DNA from: Arbacia lixula
Taxonomy: Eukaryota; Echinodermata; Echinoidea; Arbacioida; Arbaciidae
Length of the DNA stretch: 64,000 bases
Reading direction: 5' to 3'
NCBI GenBank assembly: GCA_963669155.1
Contig: OZ022591.1
Location: 6,462,851-6,526,850, forward strand
Shown here: positions 39,901 through 46,140 of the stretch, in pieces
How positions within the stretch are numbered: position 1 is the first letter of the stretch
Layout of the letters: each line of letters starts with the position of its first letter
Position numbers and translations under genes: made by a program
Notes under the pieces: generated by a model
Database searches by the model: none
The model's input: only the letters and a program-made list of their open reading frames with translations
What the model was told of the DNA's origin: nothing

Positions 39901-42540
39901 CGTCATTGACCGTTTCTTTAAACCAGCATGGGATCACTCTGACCATGATTGAATTCTTCCTTTTTTCATATGGTATGGAGGGTGTTTCCCATCGCAGTCC
40001 GAAGACTAAATTAAGTGGATACAAGAAAATATGTGCACCATCTCTACTGCCTTGGGAGTATTTCTTGCCCACTGCACGATATCGGCGCTGGGTCAATGTT
40101 TTTTACATAAATTTTAATCTCCTACCAGGTACCCATTTATACTCCTGGGTGGAGAGCAGCAATGTGGATAAAGTATCTTGCTGAAGGACACAAGTGCCAT
40201 TTGTGTGTCACTGTCTTTGTCCCCACACAGGTTTACCACTCAAATGTAATAGTGAATTTGTTGATGATAGTAGTTTAGAGTTCACCAGACTCCGTCCTAC
40301 CTAACCCTCTATGTCCCAGACGAACTGCTGCTCTGTGTGATTTTTGTAAATAGACTGTTCACAGATTATTACATCAGGGACACACAGAGCATTATTGTTA
40401 TCAACATCATTTAAACTTAATCAATTGTATGTCAGTTAGTAAGCAAATAATCAACGTTGGTGAAGGTGATGGGATGAACTATCACTTCCTAGGCGATCTG
40501 GATGTAGCAATCTTTCCGAAGCGCAGCTGACATGGCTGAGGAAAGATAGCGTATACATTCAGATCGCCAAGGAAGTGACAGTTCGTCTCATTGCCTGAAA
40601 CCAACGTTGATTATTTGCTTTATATTCCACATCTGAAACCATTTATCTATACCAAAAATGACAATATGACGTACAAAAGTAATGTTTACTTCTCTACCTA
40701 ACCCCGAGTTGCTGCCATGAGGAACACGCGTTAGGACGCGCGTTAGGACGCGTCAGTAGGAGCTACTCTCAGTCAATTGATATTCCGAGTGTAACGCACT
40801 TTTATTTCGCGCGTACTCAAAGTATTGATCACGCGTTAGGACTTTGAGAAGTGAAGAGATCAGTGAAACCAAAAAGTACTATCACCTAGAGTGTAACGAA
40901 CTTTTCTTCTCAGGTGATCAGATGGGCAAAACTACGCTTCATCACGTGATCAACTCTTGACCATTCATATACCAACATTATTAGTATGTGGAATATAATT
41001 CATCATATCACCCTCCTTTGTTGTTCGCATTCATAGAGTAGATAGCTCCTTCAGTATGTTCAGCTAAACGAAGTTTAATTTCGAATGGATGCCCACTAAT
41101 ATACACGATACCACGTTTCGGTAAGAAATAATAGTGAACTCTTTTGGCACCATACCGCATGTTTGCACAGGCAACATGAACAAATCTTGTAGAATAAGAT
41201 TATGTTTGGCATACAAAGGGTTAAAAGACAAAATGTATACGTACGTTCGCAGACGACATCAGTAAGAGGCGGGTCGAAATTTCCTCCTCGGCAAAAAATA
41301 TAGGGCGAGCCCGATGTTAGGGTTGCATCTACGCACGTGACGTAGATGAAGTCATTTTCAAGGTAGGTCGTCTCGTCAGGATCCAGAGACGCCTCGGTGT
41401 CCAACATAGACGGCTTTGTGCAATCTGAGGTGTTCAATGCATATGGTAGATCTTTATAGTGAAAGGGCTTTCTGGTGTAATTTCAATTTTGAGAGAGAAT
41501 TTGATGTATGCTTTTCATAAACGTTTACATAAACTTTTCATGATTGATTGATAATAATTTTTTTTATAGAAAATTAAGATTATGACATGCTGCAAATATT
41601 CAAGACAGTATATAACTTTTTGAATTCAAATTCTTATGTTCCTTTTATATATTTTGTTGAATATTTTATTGTAGTGCTGCCTAACCATATCCGGGGCCCA
41701 ATTCACAAGCTCTGCTTCCAAGATTGGCCCCTCCACATTCTCTTCGAAGTGTTTATATCCTAAGTTAGTTAAATCAATTTGTTATTTATGTTGTTTGAAA
41801 TATTGCTCTCTTTATGATATCCATTGTTTGTTCATTTGAAATGTGGAAAAATACAAATACGAATACACACTGTAGTAAGGAAGTGTTCTCCATCCTGCAA
41901 ATGAGTGACTTGTTTTCTTTTTTTTTCATGTACAGGATGGGGCACGCTCTCCGTATGGCTAAATATTTGCCTAAATTTCATTTTCAAAACACAACAGTTC
42001 TCCATAAAATCAAAAGAATAAAAACAACACATTACAAGTACAAGTAAATTTACATGAAATTCATAAACAAACGTTTATGTCGATGAAGTATCGAATATTG
42101 AATCATTCATGAGAATCACTTTGTAAAATAAAAACATGAATGTAAAGCTAACTTCTTAGTTAAAGCTTTCCAATCACTTCTGTATCATATTTTGATTAAT
42201 TTATTAGATTTTAATCACATTCAGGTTACAGGTTGTCAATATGGTATAATCACGATAATTTGCACATGAAATATTTGTGTGCGTCTTCGCAATGATGTAT
42301 CTCGTTTGTATATAGTTCTGTTATACATGTTTGCAATTATATTTGTTTTGTAAATGTATCAGTTTTTAAATTGTATAGGCCCTTGTGAGACTAGTGCTTA
42401 TCACTAGAAGGCTCACCCTATCTAAATAAAGGTGTAATGAAATAAATGAAATAAATATATCTAGTGAACATACCTGCATGGATGCGCCACGCGTTGCAGA
42501 TCAGAGTAAACAGCACTAATGCAGATCCGGCACGATTCAT
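16023..42540 (-). CDS. Gene B: sushi/Thr-rich/3xSEA/EGF transmembrane mucin-like protein
   Basis: Twenty-three exons (about 2,354 codons to 16023) assemble with consistent phases. Order: signal peptide; six sushi modules; Thr-rich exon with 88-residue repeats; Thr-rich; SEA1; Thr-rich; SEA2; Thr-rich with 15-residue repeats; two EGFs; SEA3; calcium-binding-type EGF; 12-residue linker; transmembrane segment; cytoplasmic tail with FYAKVLDGSE. Thr-rich repeats are O-glycosylation platforms, and SEA domains of membrane mucins self-cleave at G-S-x-x-x; all three here keep G-S. The EGF-SEA-EGF-TM end matches vertebrate MUC3/12/13/17-type mucins. Likely a cell-surface mucin or receptor with a sheddable, non-covalently held ectodomain. 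The tail may stop two codons after 16023 or splice on at TCG|GTAAGC. Exon assembly is mine; alternative splicing of the repeat exons cannot be judged here. Confidence 0.82.
16630..16727 (-). repeat. Dispersed repeat (AAAGGGA...TCAAAGGA family), copy 1
   Basis: On the minus strand GAAAGGGAAAGTTCACTC, CAAGTTGGTTTCAATTAAAG and GTCAAAGGACAAGTTATGAT align with the plus strand at 59,135-59,238 (AAAGGGATAGTCCAC, AAGTTGGTTTAAATAAAAG, GTCAAAGGATATGAT). Confidence 0.65.
16807..16865. repeat. TTAACTCC-terminated mini element (59 bp)
   Basis: TTAACTCCTTCTCTGCC at one end and AAGGAGTTAA at the other form short inverted termini. It sits 12 bp past the 16878 donor of gene B exon 22. Relatives at 52,861-52,953, 55,800-55,861 and 47,769-47,830. 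Confidence 0.55.
16878..17080 (-). CDS. Gene B exon 22: transmembrane segment and juxtamembrane tail
   Basis: Starts at TTACAG|AA with ETWEAVIIALSVC. A hydrophobic helix of about 27 residues is followed by the stop-transfer RRRR and a basic, Tyr-containing tail (RYYERHF, KYRGRPGSYSDDG). Homologous to gene C exon 52968-53161, which also begins ETW. The 3' end is uncertain: a GC-AG intron at GAG|GCAAGT (16878, perfect outside the C) or a GT donor at CTC|GTGAGG (16890). Both leave phase 0 for exon 23. Confidence 0.82.
17508..17598. repeat. Dispersed 90-bp repeat, copy 1
   Basis: CTTCTCGGACAAACCTTGCA onward matches 18,946-19,030 at roughly 70 percent by eye. It lies in the intron between gene B exons 21 and 22. 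Confidence 0.7.
18023..18058 (-). CDS. Gene B exon 21: 12-residue Thr/Gly linker
   Basis: A 36-nt phase 1-1 exon encoding TTGTTNAPGGL, with acceptor TTGCAG|CC and donor G|GTAACG. It corresponds to the Thr-rich linkers of gene C. Because it is so short it rests on phase and splice sites. Confidence 0.6.
   Translation of the reverse strand, partial: PQLVQRMHQAV
18256..18426 (-). CDS. Gene B exon 20: calcium-binding-type EGF module
   Basis: A 171-nt phase 1-1 exon. LEIDECQIDHDCHSDADC has the D/E-x-D/N-E-C start of calcium-binding EGFs; FTCECHDGFTD and GRDC complete six cysteines. Counterpart of gene C exon 56134-56280, including the long loop with LPGR before the last cysteine. Donor A|GTAAGC. 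Confidence 0.86.
18946..19030. repeat. Dispersed 90-bp repeat, copy 2
   Basis: CTCGGACAAACCTCGCACAA and the following bases down to TGTATACATAAC match 17,508-17,598 in the same orientation. It lies just beyond the exon 19 donor. Confidence 0.7.
19085..19331 (-). CDS. Gene B exon 19: SEA3, second half with cleavage motif
   Basis: A 247-nt exon, phase 0 to 1, starting VYELLVTRLSEDS. FFSGSVGV at residues 22-29 carries the Gly-Ser self-cleavage site (19254-19259), 25 residues into the exon as in SEA1 and SEA2. Acceptor TTCCAG|GT, donor C|GTAAGC. It is the membrane-proximal SEA of the chain. Confidence 0.84.
19958..20349. repeat. Short repeated motif GCAAAAGGGGTTAGATCCA, four copies
   Basis: Copies at 19,958, 20,105 and 20,137 in direct orientation and at 20,332-20,349 inverted, with small changes. 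The outer two copies are inverted relative to each other, as in a small foldback element. Intron 18 of gene B. Confidence 0.6.
21350..21440 (-). pseudogene. Relic of a SEA first-half exon
   Basis: The minus strand reads NDLIDLTSDVYQQLEKATRN followed by Pro and soon a stop. It aligns with the end of exon 18 (NDYTDPTSEAYQQLVEAIRN). The donor GT is lost at the expected point and the 5' part has drifted, so this looks like a dead exon copy in the intron between the two halves of SEA3. Confidence 0.6.
21883..21972. repeat. (CA)n(TA)n microsatellite
   Basis: About 28 bp of AC followed by about 60 bp of AT, in gene B intron 18. Three overlapping Tyr/Ile/His frames across it are artefacts. Confidence 0.92.
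22093..22461. repeat. Foldback element, copy 1
   Basis: Arms at 22,093-22,223 and 22,331-22,461 (131 bp each) are inverted copies, starting TTAATTTAGAACACAACA and TTAATTCAGAACACAACA. They flank a 107-bp spacer. Sequence to the right (22,470-22,660) also matches the outer right arm of the 23.4-23.9 kb element. Confidence 0.85.
22790..22917 (-). CDS. Gene B exon 18: SEA3, first half
   Basis: 128 nt, phase 1 to 0: TVEFLVTWVIEEINGTTAEF ending AIRNA|, aligned with exons 10 and 13 (LLTWVIEEIN). Acceptor TTTCAG|AG, donor A|GTAAGT. Confidence 0.82.
23404..23948. repeat. Foldback element with nested palindromic core, copy 2
   Basis: The left half (GACATTTTTACAAATGATTA ... CAAGCTGAAATTGAAACA) returns inverted in the right half. 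The centre holds a second palindrome with termini CATTGTGCATCACAC and GTGTAATACACAATG (about 23,640-23,755). It is related to the element at 22,093-22,461 and lies in gene B intron 17. Confidence 0.8.
23962..24078 (-). CDS. Gene B exon 17: EGF module 2
   Basis: A 117-nt phase 1-1 exon with six cysteines: DQCQNACD, QIC, YSCTCRPG, GACS. Acceptor TACAG|AC, donor A|GTAAGT. With exon 16 it forms an EGF pair just before SEA3, as in gene C. Confidence 0.84.
24490..24600 (-). CDS. Gene B exon 16: EGF module 1
   Basis: A 111-nt phase 1-1 exon. Six cysteines (PCGNDTCG, EVC, STCECLVG, GICT) form an EGF pattern without the calcium-binding start. Acceptor ACACAG|TG, donor G|GTATGG. Confidence 0.82.
24601..25374. 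other. Gene B intron 15, degenerate short repeat
   Basis: No exon seen. Between 24,885 and 25,045 a loose CACGGGGCTGTCACTGGG / CACAGGACTGTCACGGG theme recurs. Confidence 0.4.
25375..26328 (-). CDS. Gene B exon 15: Thr-rich exon with 15-residue repeats
   Basis: A 954-nt phase 1-1 exon. After a unique start like that of exon 12, about a dozen 15-residue (45-bp) repeats of the type ATEQGITTPDSNTDI follow, then ATTIVPTTKQTTSYTTALP. It is a mucin-like O-glycosylation tract. One unit lacks a residue (DITEQG), so the array is not perfectly periodic. The long plus-strand open frame here is a shadow. Confidence 0.85.
25500..26110 (-). repeat. 45-bp coding tandem repeats in gene B exon 15
   Basis: About 13 copies of a 45-bp unit, visible on the plus strand as CTATCAGGTGTGGTTATGCC followed by TTGCTCTGTTGC. 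Small differences occur at fixed positions (GATATCCGTG/GCATCCGTT). Confidence 0.9.
27191..27431 (-). CDS. Gene B exon 14: SEA2, second half with cleavage motif
   Basis: 241 nt, phase 0 to 1, with the same RAGSIIV self-cleavage motif (Gly-Ser at 27354-27359) and the same length as exon 11. Both splice sites match those of exon 11, and the flanking introns are also related. Confidence 0.83.
27789..27916 (-). CDS. Gene B exon 13: SEA2, first half
   Basis: 128 nt, phase 1 to 0, almost identical in protein to exon 10 (DPTTPEYMAL versus DPTSPAYMEL). Donor G|GTATGT. It belongs to the second copy of the duplicated unit. Confidence 0.82.
28433..28726 (-). CDS. Gene B exon 12: Thr-rich linker
   Basis: A 294-nt phase 1-1 exon. 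Its start (DPTATSTDSLVSERLTTN) matches the start of exon 15 and its end (TDIETEDPVTETVTEVQ) matches the end of exon 9. It is therefore the junction between two copies of the duplicated Thr-rich/SEA unit. Confidence 0.82.
29512..29752 (-). CDS. Gene B exon 11: SEA1, second half with cleavage motif
   Basis: A 241-nt exon, phase 0 to 1. Residues 23-29 read RAGSIIV, fitting the SEA self-cleavage consensus G|S-x-x-x (Gly-Ser at 29675-29680). Later NDTNTS offers N-glycosylation. Cleavage would leave two chains held together non-covalently. Confidence 0.83.
30061..30188 (-). CDS. Gene B exon 10: SEA1, first half
   Basis: A 128-nt exon, phase 1 to 0, reading VGINFLLTWVIEEINNEI and ending AAITNA|. 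It forms the N-terminal half of a SEA fold. The donor is G|GTATGT. It is nearly identical to exon 13. Confidence 0.82.
30643..31131 (-). CDS. Gene B exon 9: Thr/Glu-rich linker
   Basis: A 489-nt phase 1-1 exon with acceptor TTACAG|GA and donor G|GTATTA. It repeats the theme TEEPVSATEQPEPSTL about every 30 residues. The last 40 codons are nearly the same as the end of exon 12, which places a duplication border inside this exon. Confidence 0.82.
31406..33559 (-). CDS. Gene B exon 8: large Thr-rich repeat exon
   Basis: A 2,154-nt exon (718 codons, phase 1-1; acceptor AACAG|CA, donor G|GTAAGA). It has almost no cysteine and is rich in Thr, Ser, Asp and Glu. Five 88-residue (264-bp) repeats, with landmarks STDKQMTDGQT, TDYDRTEMRTDLQTET and SLTPLRFTEAISES, are followed by diverged relatives toward the C-terminal side. 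It is probably an O-glycosylated stalk, though more acidic than a classic PTS mucin. Confidence 0.85.
32278..33598 (-). repeat. 264-bp coding tandem repeats in gene B exon 8
   Basis: The landmark GTCATTTGTTTGTCAGTC occurs at 33,334, 33,070, 32,806, 32,542 and 32,278, exactly 264 bp apart each time. The perfect spacing shows recent, in-frame duplication. Right border approximate; the first unit's upstream part falls in non-repeat sequence. Confidence 0.85.
34162..34308 (-). CDS. Gene B exon 7: short sushi module 6
   Basis: A 147-nt phase 1-1 exon with cysteines in PCMTPA, FTC, LEC and WKC and the Trp in VWSDQS. It is the partner of exon 4. It closes the sushi region before the mucin-like exons. 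Confidence 0.82.
34921..35100 (-). CDS. Gene B exon 6: sushi module 5
   Basis: A 180-nt phase 1-1 exon with cysteines in SCSDPA, LQC, VTC and TRC and the Trp in AWDPDP. It is the partner of exon 3. The donor G|GTTTGT is weaker than its neighbours. Confidence 0.82.
35561..35746 (-). CDS. Gene B exon 5: sushi-like module 4
   Basis: A 186-nt phase 1-1 exon with cysteines in ACMKPE, VSC, AYC and VVC. Leu replaces the consensus Trp (GNLDPP). It is the duplicate partner of exon 2. Donor T|GTACGT, nearly the same as exon 2. Confidence 0.8.
36069..36218 (-). CDS. Gene B exon 4: short sushi module 3
   Basis: A 150-nt phase 1-1 exon, about 48 residues from first to last cysteine, with PCESPP, FTC, MEC and FQC and the Trp in TWSDET. 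It is shorter than the usual 60-residue CCP. It pairs with exon 7 (TFTC...ECxxGxWSD). Confidence 0.82.
36219..39126. other. Gene B intron 3, nothing recognised
   Basis: A 2.9-kb AT-rich intron. I see only a GGAATC triplicate near 38,040 and short unrelated frames; no exon-like cysteine pattern. Confidence 0.45.
39127..39309 (-). CDS. Gene B exon 3: sushi module 2
   Basis: A 183-nt phase 1-1 exon with acceptor ACACAG|GT and donor G|GTAAGT. Cysteines are in NCDDPA, FAC, STC and TTC, with the Trp in SWDPAP. It pairs with exon 6 (HHDV and CAEN are shared). Confidence 0.85.
39310..41244. other. Gene B intron 2, includes a foldback
   Basis: No exon seen. The foldback element lies at 40,442-40,620. 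At 40,725-40,925 ACGCGTTAGGAC/GAGTGTAACG phrases recur. Confidence 0.5.
40442..40620. repeat. Foldback element, 179 bp
   Basis: AGCAAATAATCAACGTTGGT at the left end has its exact inverse at the right end. Inner arms (GATGGGATGAACTATCACTT / AAGTGACAGTTCGTCTCATT, GGCGATCTG / CAGATCGCC) pair through to a 20-bp loop near 40,530. Confidence 0.85.
41245..41424 (-). CDS. Gene B exon 2: sushi-like module 1
   Basis: A 180-nt phase 1-1 exon with cysteines in DCTKP, VTC, IFC and VVC. The usual Trp is replaced by Phe (GNFDPPLTDVVC). It is very close to exon 5 (GNLDPPITDVVC), which starts the second copy of a duplicated three-exon sushi block. Donor C|GTACGT. Confidence 0.8.
42474..42540 (-). CDS. Gene B exon 1: signal peptide
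   Basis: The ATG is at 42540, followed by 22 codons: MNRAGSALVLFTLIC then NAWRIHA. The short basic start and hydrophobic core are those of a secretory signal peptide. The donor G|GTATGT leaves phase 1 and joins exon 2 to make Asp-Cys. A TATA-like element lies about 70 bp upstream. Confidence 0.82.
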
Positions 42541-42606
42541 GCTAAACGTCGTTGTCTTCCTCCTCAACAAGTCATATATTTGTTCAACACTGAATCATAA
42601 ATTACC

Positions 42607-42613
42607 TTATATA
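42607..42613 (-). promoter_or_regulatory. Candidate TATA box of gene B
   Basis: TATATAA (in CGTATATAAGG on the minus strand) lies 67-73 bp before the start codon. An initiator-like TCAGT is at 42589-42593. A tiny upstream ORF (ATG at 42575, three codons then TGA) would be in the leader if transcription starts upstream of 42575. Confidence 0.45.
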
Positions 42614-43258
42614 CGCGTTATTTCCAAAACTGTTGTCGGAGTGATTAAGTCTTATGTCTTTTATCGTTTGGCGTCATGAGAGTCAAAATATCGCTAAATG
42701 CTGATAATTGATAGTTTGCGCTTTTTTAACACTTTGTGGTGTTGTCTTCTGTACGAACCACACATCCGCGAATTCGTCCGTCAAGTTGGGAACGCCTCGC
42801 TGAAGTTTGACCTCTTTTCAAGAGCGTGAGTGTTTACTGCCCCTTTCCCTCATTGCTCGGTGCTCAGTGCTTGATGGACAAATTTACATTAAATTACAAT
42901 TCAAATATGCGCAGCTCAAACCAAAAACGAATCCTATATTCATCTCAGATGAGTGTATAAGTTAGATACACTTTGATTCATACTTTGCATACAAATTTGC
43001 CTTGCGAGCATTTATTTTGGGCGTATTCTATACTGCCGAAAACTGGAGTGTTAAATCATTGCTATTAAATCGGCCAGTGTAGATTTCGTTTGATGGTGTT
43101 AAAGTTTAACGCCAAAATTGTTAACTGGGCATCATGGATATAGACTTATAAACAATTAACATAGTTTCACATTGCAAGCTTGGACCTTATTCTAGATCCT
43201 ACTTTATACCTACTTTAAAGTGCATTAGTGACAATTTCGTATAATACTTTAAAAACCC
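42614..43258. other. Upstream flank of gene B, nothing further recognised
   Basis: Region 5' of the candidate TATA box on the minus strand. No gene, repeat or clear regulatory motif was recognised. Confidence 0.4.
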
Positions 43259-43397
43259 TAATGCATATTTCTTTTTTTTTTTTATATGTATAGTCTTTAT
43301 TGAAAATCAACACAAATCACAATATTTACATATGATTAACAAGATTTAAATAAGATTACAAGATATAAAACAACAACAATAAGTTAATGCATATTTC
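43259..43397 (-). mobile_element. Poly(A) retro-insertion with 13-bp target duplication
   Basis: TAATGCATATTTC occurs at 43,259-43,271 and again at 43,385-43,397. Between them, on the minus strand, lies a 113-bp sequence ending in AATAAAG (43,296-43,301), 15 more bases and a poly(A) run. Target duplication, poly(A) signal and tail are the marks of LINE-mediated retrotransposition of a short RNA. The source RNA is not recognised. Confidence 0.82.
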
Positions 43398-45890
43398 ATT
43401 GGAAACGCTATAGTGTGCTAACCAGTAGTCTTCATTCCAGTGTTGTGTGAACGCAACGCAATTATTTGACGAGGGTCAAGGAAGCATCCGCACTCATGAT
43501 TGTGACGAGTCCCCCTTACCATCTCCCACATCCCAGTCCTACTCTTCAAATCCACGGAGCCGAAAATATGTTTTCAACATTAATGAAATCTATCTTTACA
43601 TTTCTGTTAGCAAGGGGAGAATGTTTGATAGATATGTGTTACCTGCATGTACAGATATACACTTCTACACGAAGATATTGCCCTAACCATTTGAAACTGC
43701 GTCGTCCGGTTTCTCGCTATATTTCTAACGGTTTCCATTTGCATTTCTCTTGCAAACACCTCTCCGAAGCAAGAAAGTACTAAGGTTAACTTCATATTAC
43801 CACAAAGTCAATTTTTATGTTTTCATTCAGCGCAGATTTGCAATACATTGTACTATACTCACAAACTGCCAGCTGTTGAAACAAAGTCGTTGAGGTCTCC
43901 TATCTAAATGTTTTGACTTATTTCTCCATTCCTTTCATAACAAATCGCCTTCCTTTCCCACTTGAACAAGAACTCCAGGTGGAGTATGAAACATTGGACA
44001 ATGTACATTTGTTTGTGCGCTATCCAAAAATGTTATTTGAAAAGACTTTTGATTAATTCGTATTTACGAAAGGGGTGTATGGCAGAGCGGTGTCGTTTGT
44101 GTCTCAAGTGCCAATCTATCGTTTTAAAAAAAACCTACGTGTATGGCTATAGTTTGTTGGATGTACTGCTGAACATATGCATGTATGTATTTTTCTTGAA
44201 CATGAATATGCTTTATGATATATTTCCAGTTTGAGAAAACTACTTTCGAAGGAGAGAAGAATAAGGATATAGGGGAGACATAGTGTGGAGAAACCAAGGA
44301 ATAGACTTAAAGAAGAACGTCAACTAAGAAGAAAGAACAGCTACTAAAGGATATCATGACACTAAAGCAATTATAGTAATCCAACTAATGATCGTAACGA
44401 AAATGCTGATGATCAAGATGATGAGTACAGCTCATGATATCACATATGCTTGGTCAAAGACACCTTTTTTCAATATTTCTTGTTACCGTGTGTAAATCCA
44501 AACAGTATACTAAACCTGAATTAACTTATTGGGACGCCAACTAAAACAACACGAAAGATTATTATTGATTCAATATAACTGATTTTATCCTTGGAATCAC
44601 TATGGTACATTGAGTTTGTCCACGAAATCATTACAGCGAATAAGTGAAATCATTCACTTTAGTAATTATTTGAGGAATATCAATGATTTTGTGACAGCAT
44701 CAGATTATTTTGGGGGCGCCCCATGAAGTAAGTTTACGTTTACTACGCGATCTAATTTTAACAACTATCGTGAATAAAAACCAATATTTTTTTTTCTTTC
44801 ACATAGTCTCCCCCTCACGAATGTGTTGTACTACTCAGCGTTATGCTAAAAGTAGTATCGATTAGCGATCACATTTCAGATTATCAAAAAGCTTATCAAA
44901 AGGACTTTGTTTATCGATTTGCTAGTTGTTTGTTGTATAGTGATGCGTGAAATAAACTGAAGCTTCACTGAAGCAATGATATGCCTTAGCTTGAAAACAA
45001 ACCATTCATGAAAAGATGAGGACAACAGCAGGCAGCAGAAGGGGGTTAACTGAAACACATGCCGATTAGCAGGGATATCATATAAGAAGTGAGATTAACC
45101 CTTCGTGTTCCGTGCAAACTGCGATTGTGTGTATTAACAGGTAAATTATGCACACGTAGAATGTTAAAAGCTTATACTACAAAGAAGGAATGGAGCTGGG
45201 GAAAAGGGTGGGTTAAAAATCGAGTACAATGATTTCTTTTTCCGTTTGTTTTCTTCAACGAGTGAATGGCCACATTTTTATATTTCCATTTGAATAAAAG
45301 ACATGGCACTGGTGGACGTAAGAATGCAAAATACACTACTCTCAGCTTAAAAGGGGAAATTTCAAAATATTTGCCCTAAATTCTTGTCCACAAAGCGGTG
45401 AATTATACGTAAACGCCCCAATTTCAAACACACTGATGCGATCAAACTAGCCATTCACAGCGACCAGAAGAGAGTACATATTGACGCCCTGGTGAATTCA
45501 GTTAATATTGTGTATCAATTTCTCATTGGAATATGAACAAGAAAAGATGAACTCGCGATGTATATTAATTTCGCATCAAGATATAAAATAAAATATGTGT
45601 TTCTGTCTAAGCCGCCTTCCCAGTGAATTATGACATAAAAAACAAGTGAGGATATGCGGTCTTTATGGTGGTCGTTATCGTTTTTGATGAAAAACATTGT
45701 TCAAGTGAAAAACATGGTTCAAATAGATAGGTGGTGTTTCTATACAGGTGTTCTCTAAAAACGTGGGGCCTCTAAAGCAGGGTTCATTGTGGCTACTTGA
45801 AATTTTGAAAATCTAAGCAGGTAATAGATACTGTTGGGCTGACTGTCACATGGCTCATCCTGCATTTGTATAATTCGTTAGATATCAACA
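43398..45890. other. Intergenic, no gene seen
   Basis: Short open frames without domains or exon structure. No repeat recognised. Confidence 0.45.
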
Positions 45891-46140
45891 CTGCCCTACT
45901 CTGACAAAAATGAAGCAAGTGACAAATCACTCAAAGCTGCGTTATTGGTATTCTTAGATTGTGCCCAGCATTTCCTACATACGGCCAAAATCTGGACAAG
46001 AAATATTCATCTTGCTGCGAGATATTCAATCTAACATGATGTGGTGTTGCACTGATGCCGATAAAAGTGACAGACACATTTTGCTCATTTAAAAGAAAAG
46101 TCTCTTGTGTAAGTTGCTTCCTTTTGTCAGAGTAGGACTG
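45891..46140. mobile_element. MITE-like element, copy 2
   Basis: Starts CTGCCCTACTCTGACAAAAA and ends with the inverse TTTTGTCAGAGTAGGACTG; the termini match those at 14,079-14,295. Internal stretches (GCTGCGTTATTGGTATTCTTA, ATTGTGCCCAGCATT) match copy 1 in inverted orientation. Confidence 0.72.

Noticed and set aside
39888..40184. 98-codon plus-strand frame in gene B intron 2
   Set aside because: No domain, no splice context, and the stretch looks like ordinary intron or old repeat sequence.
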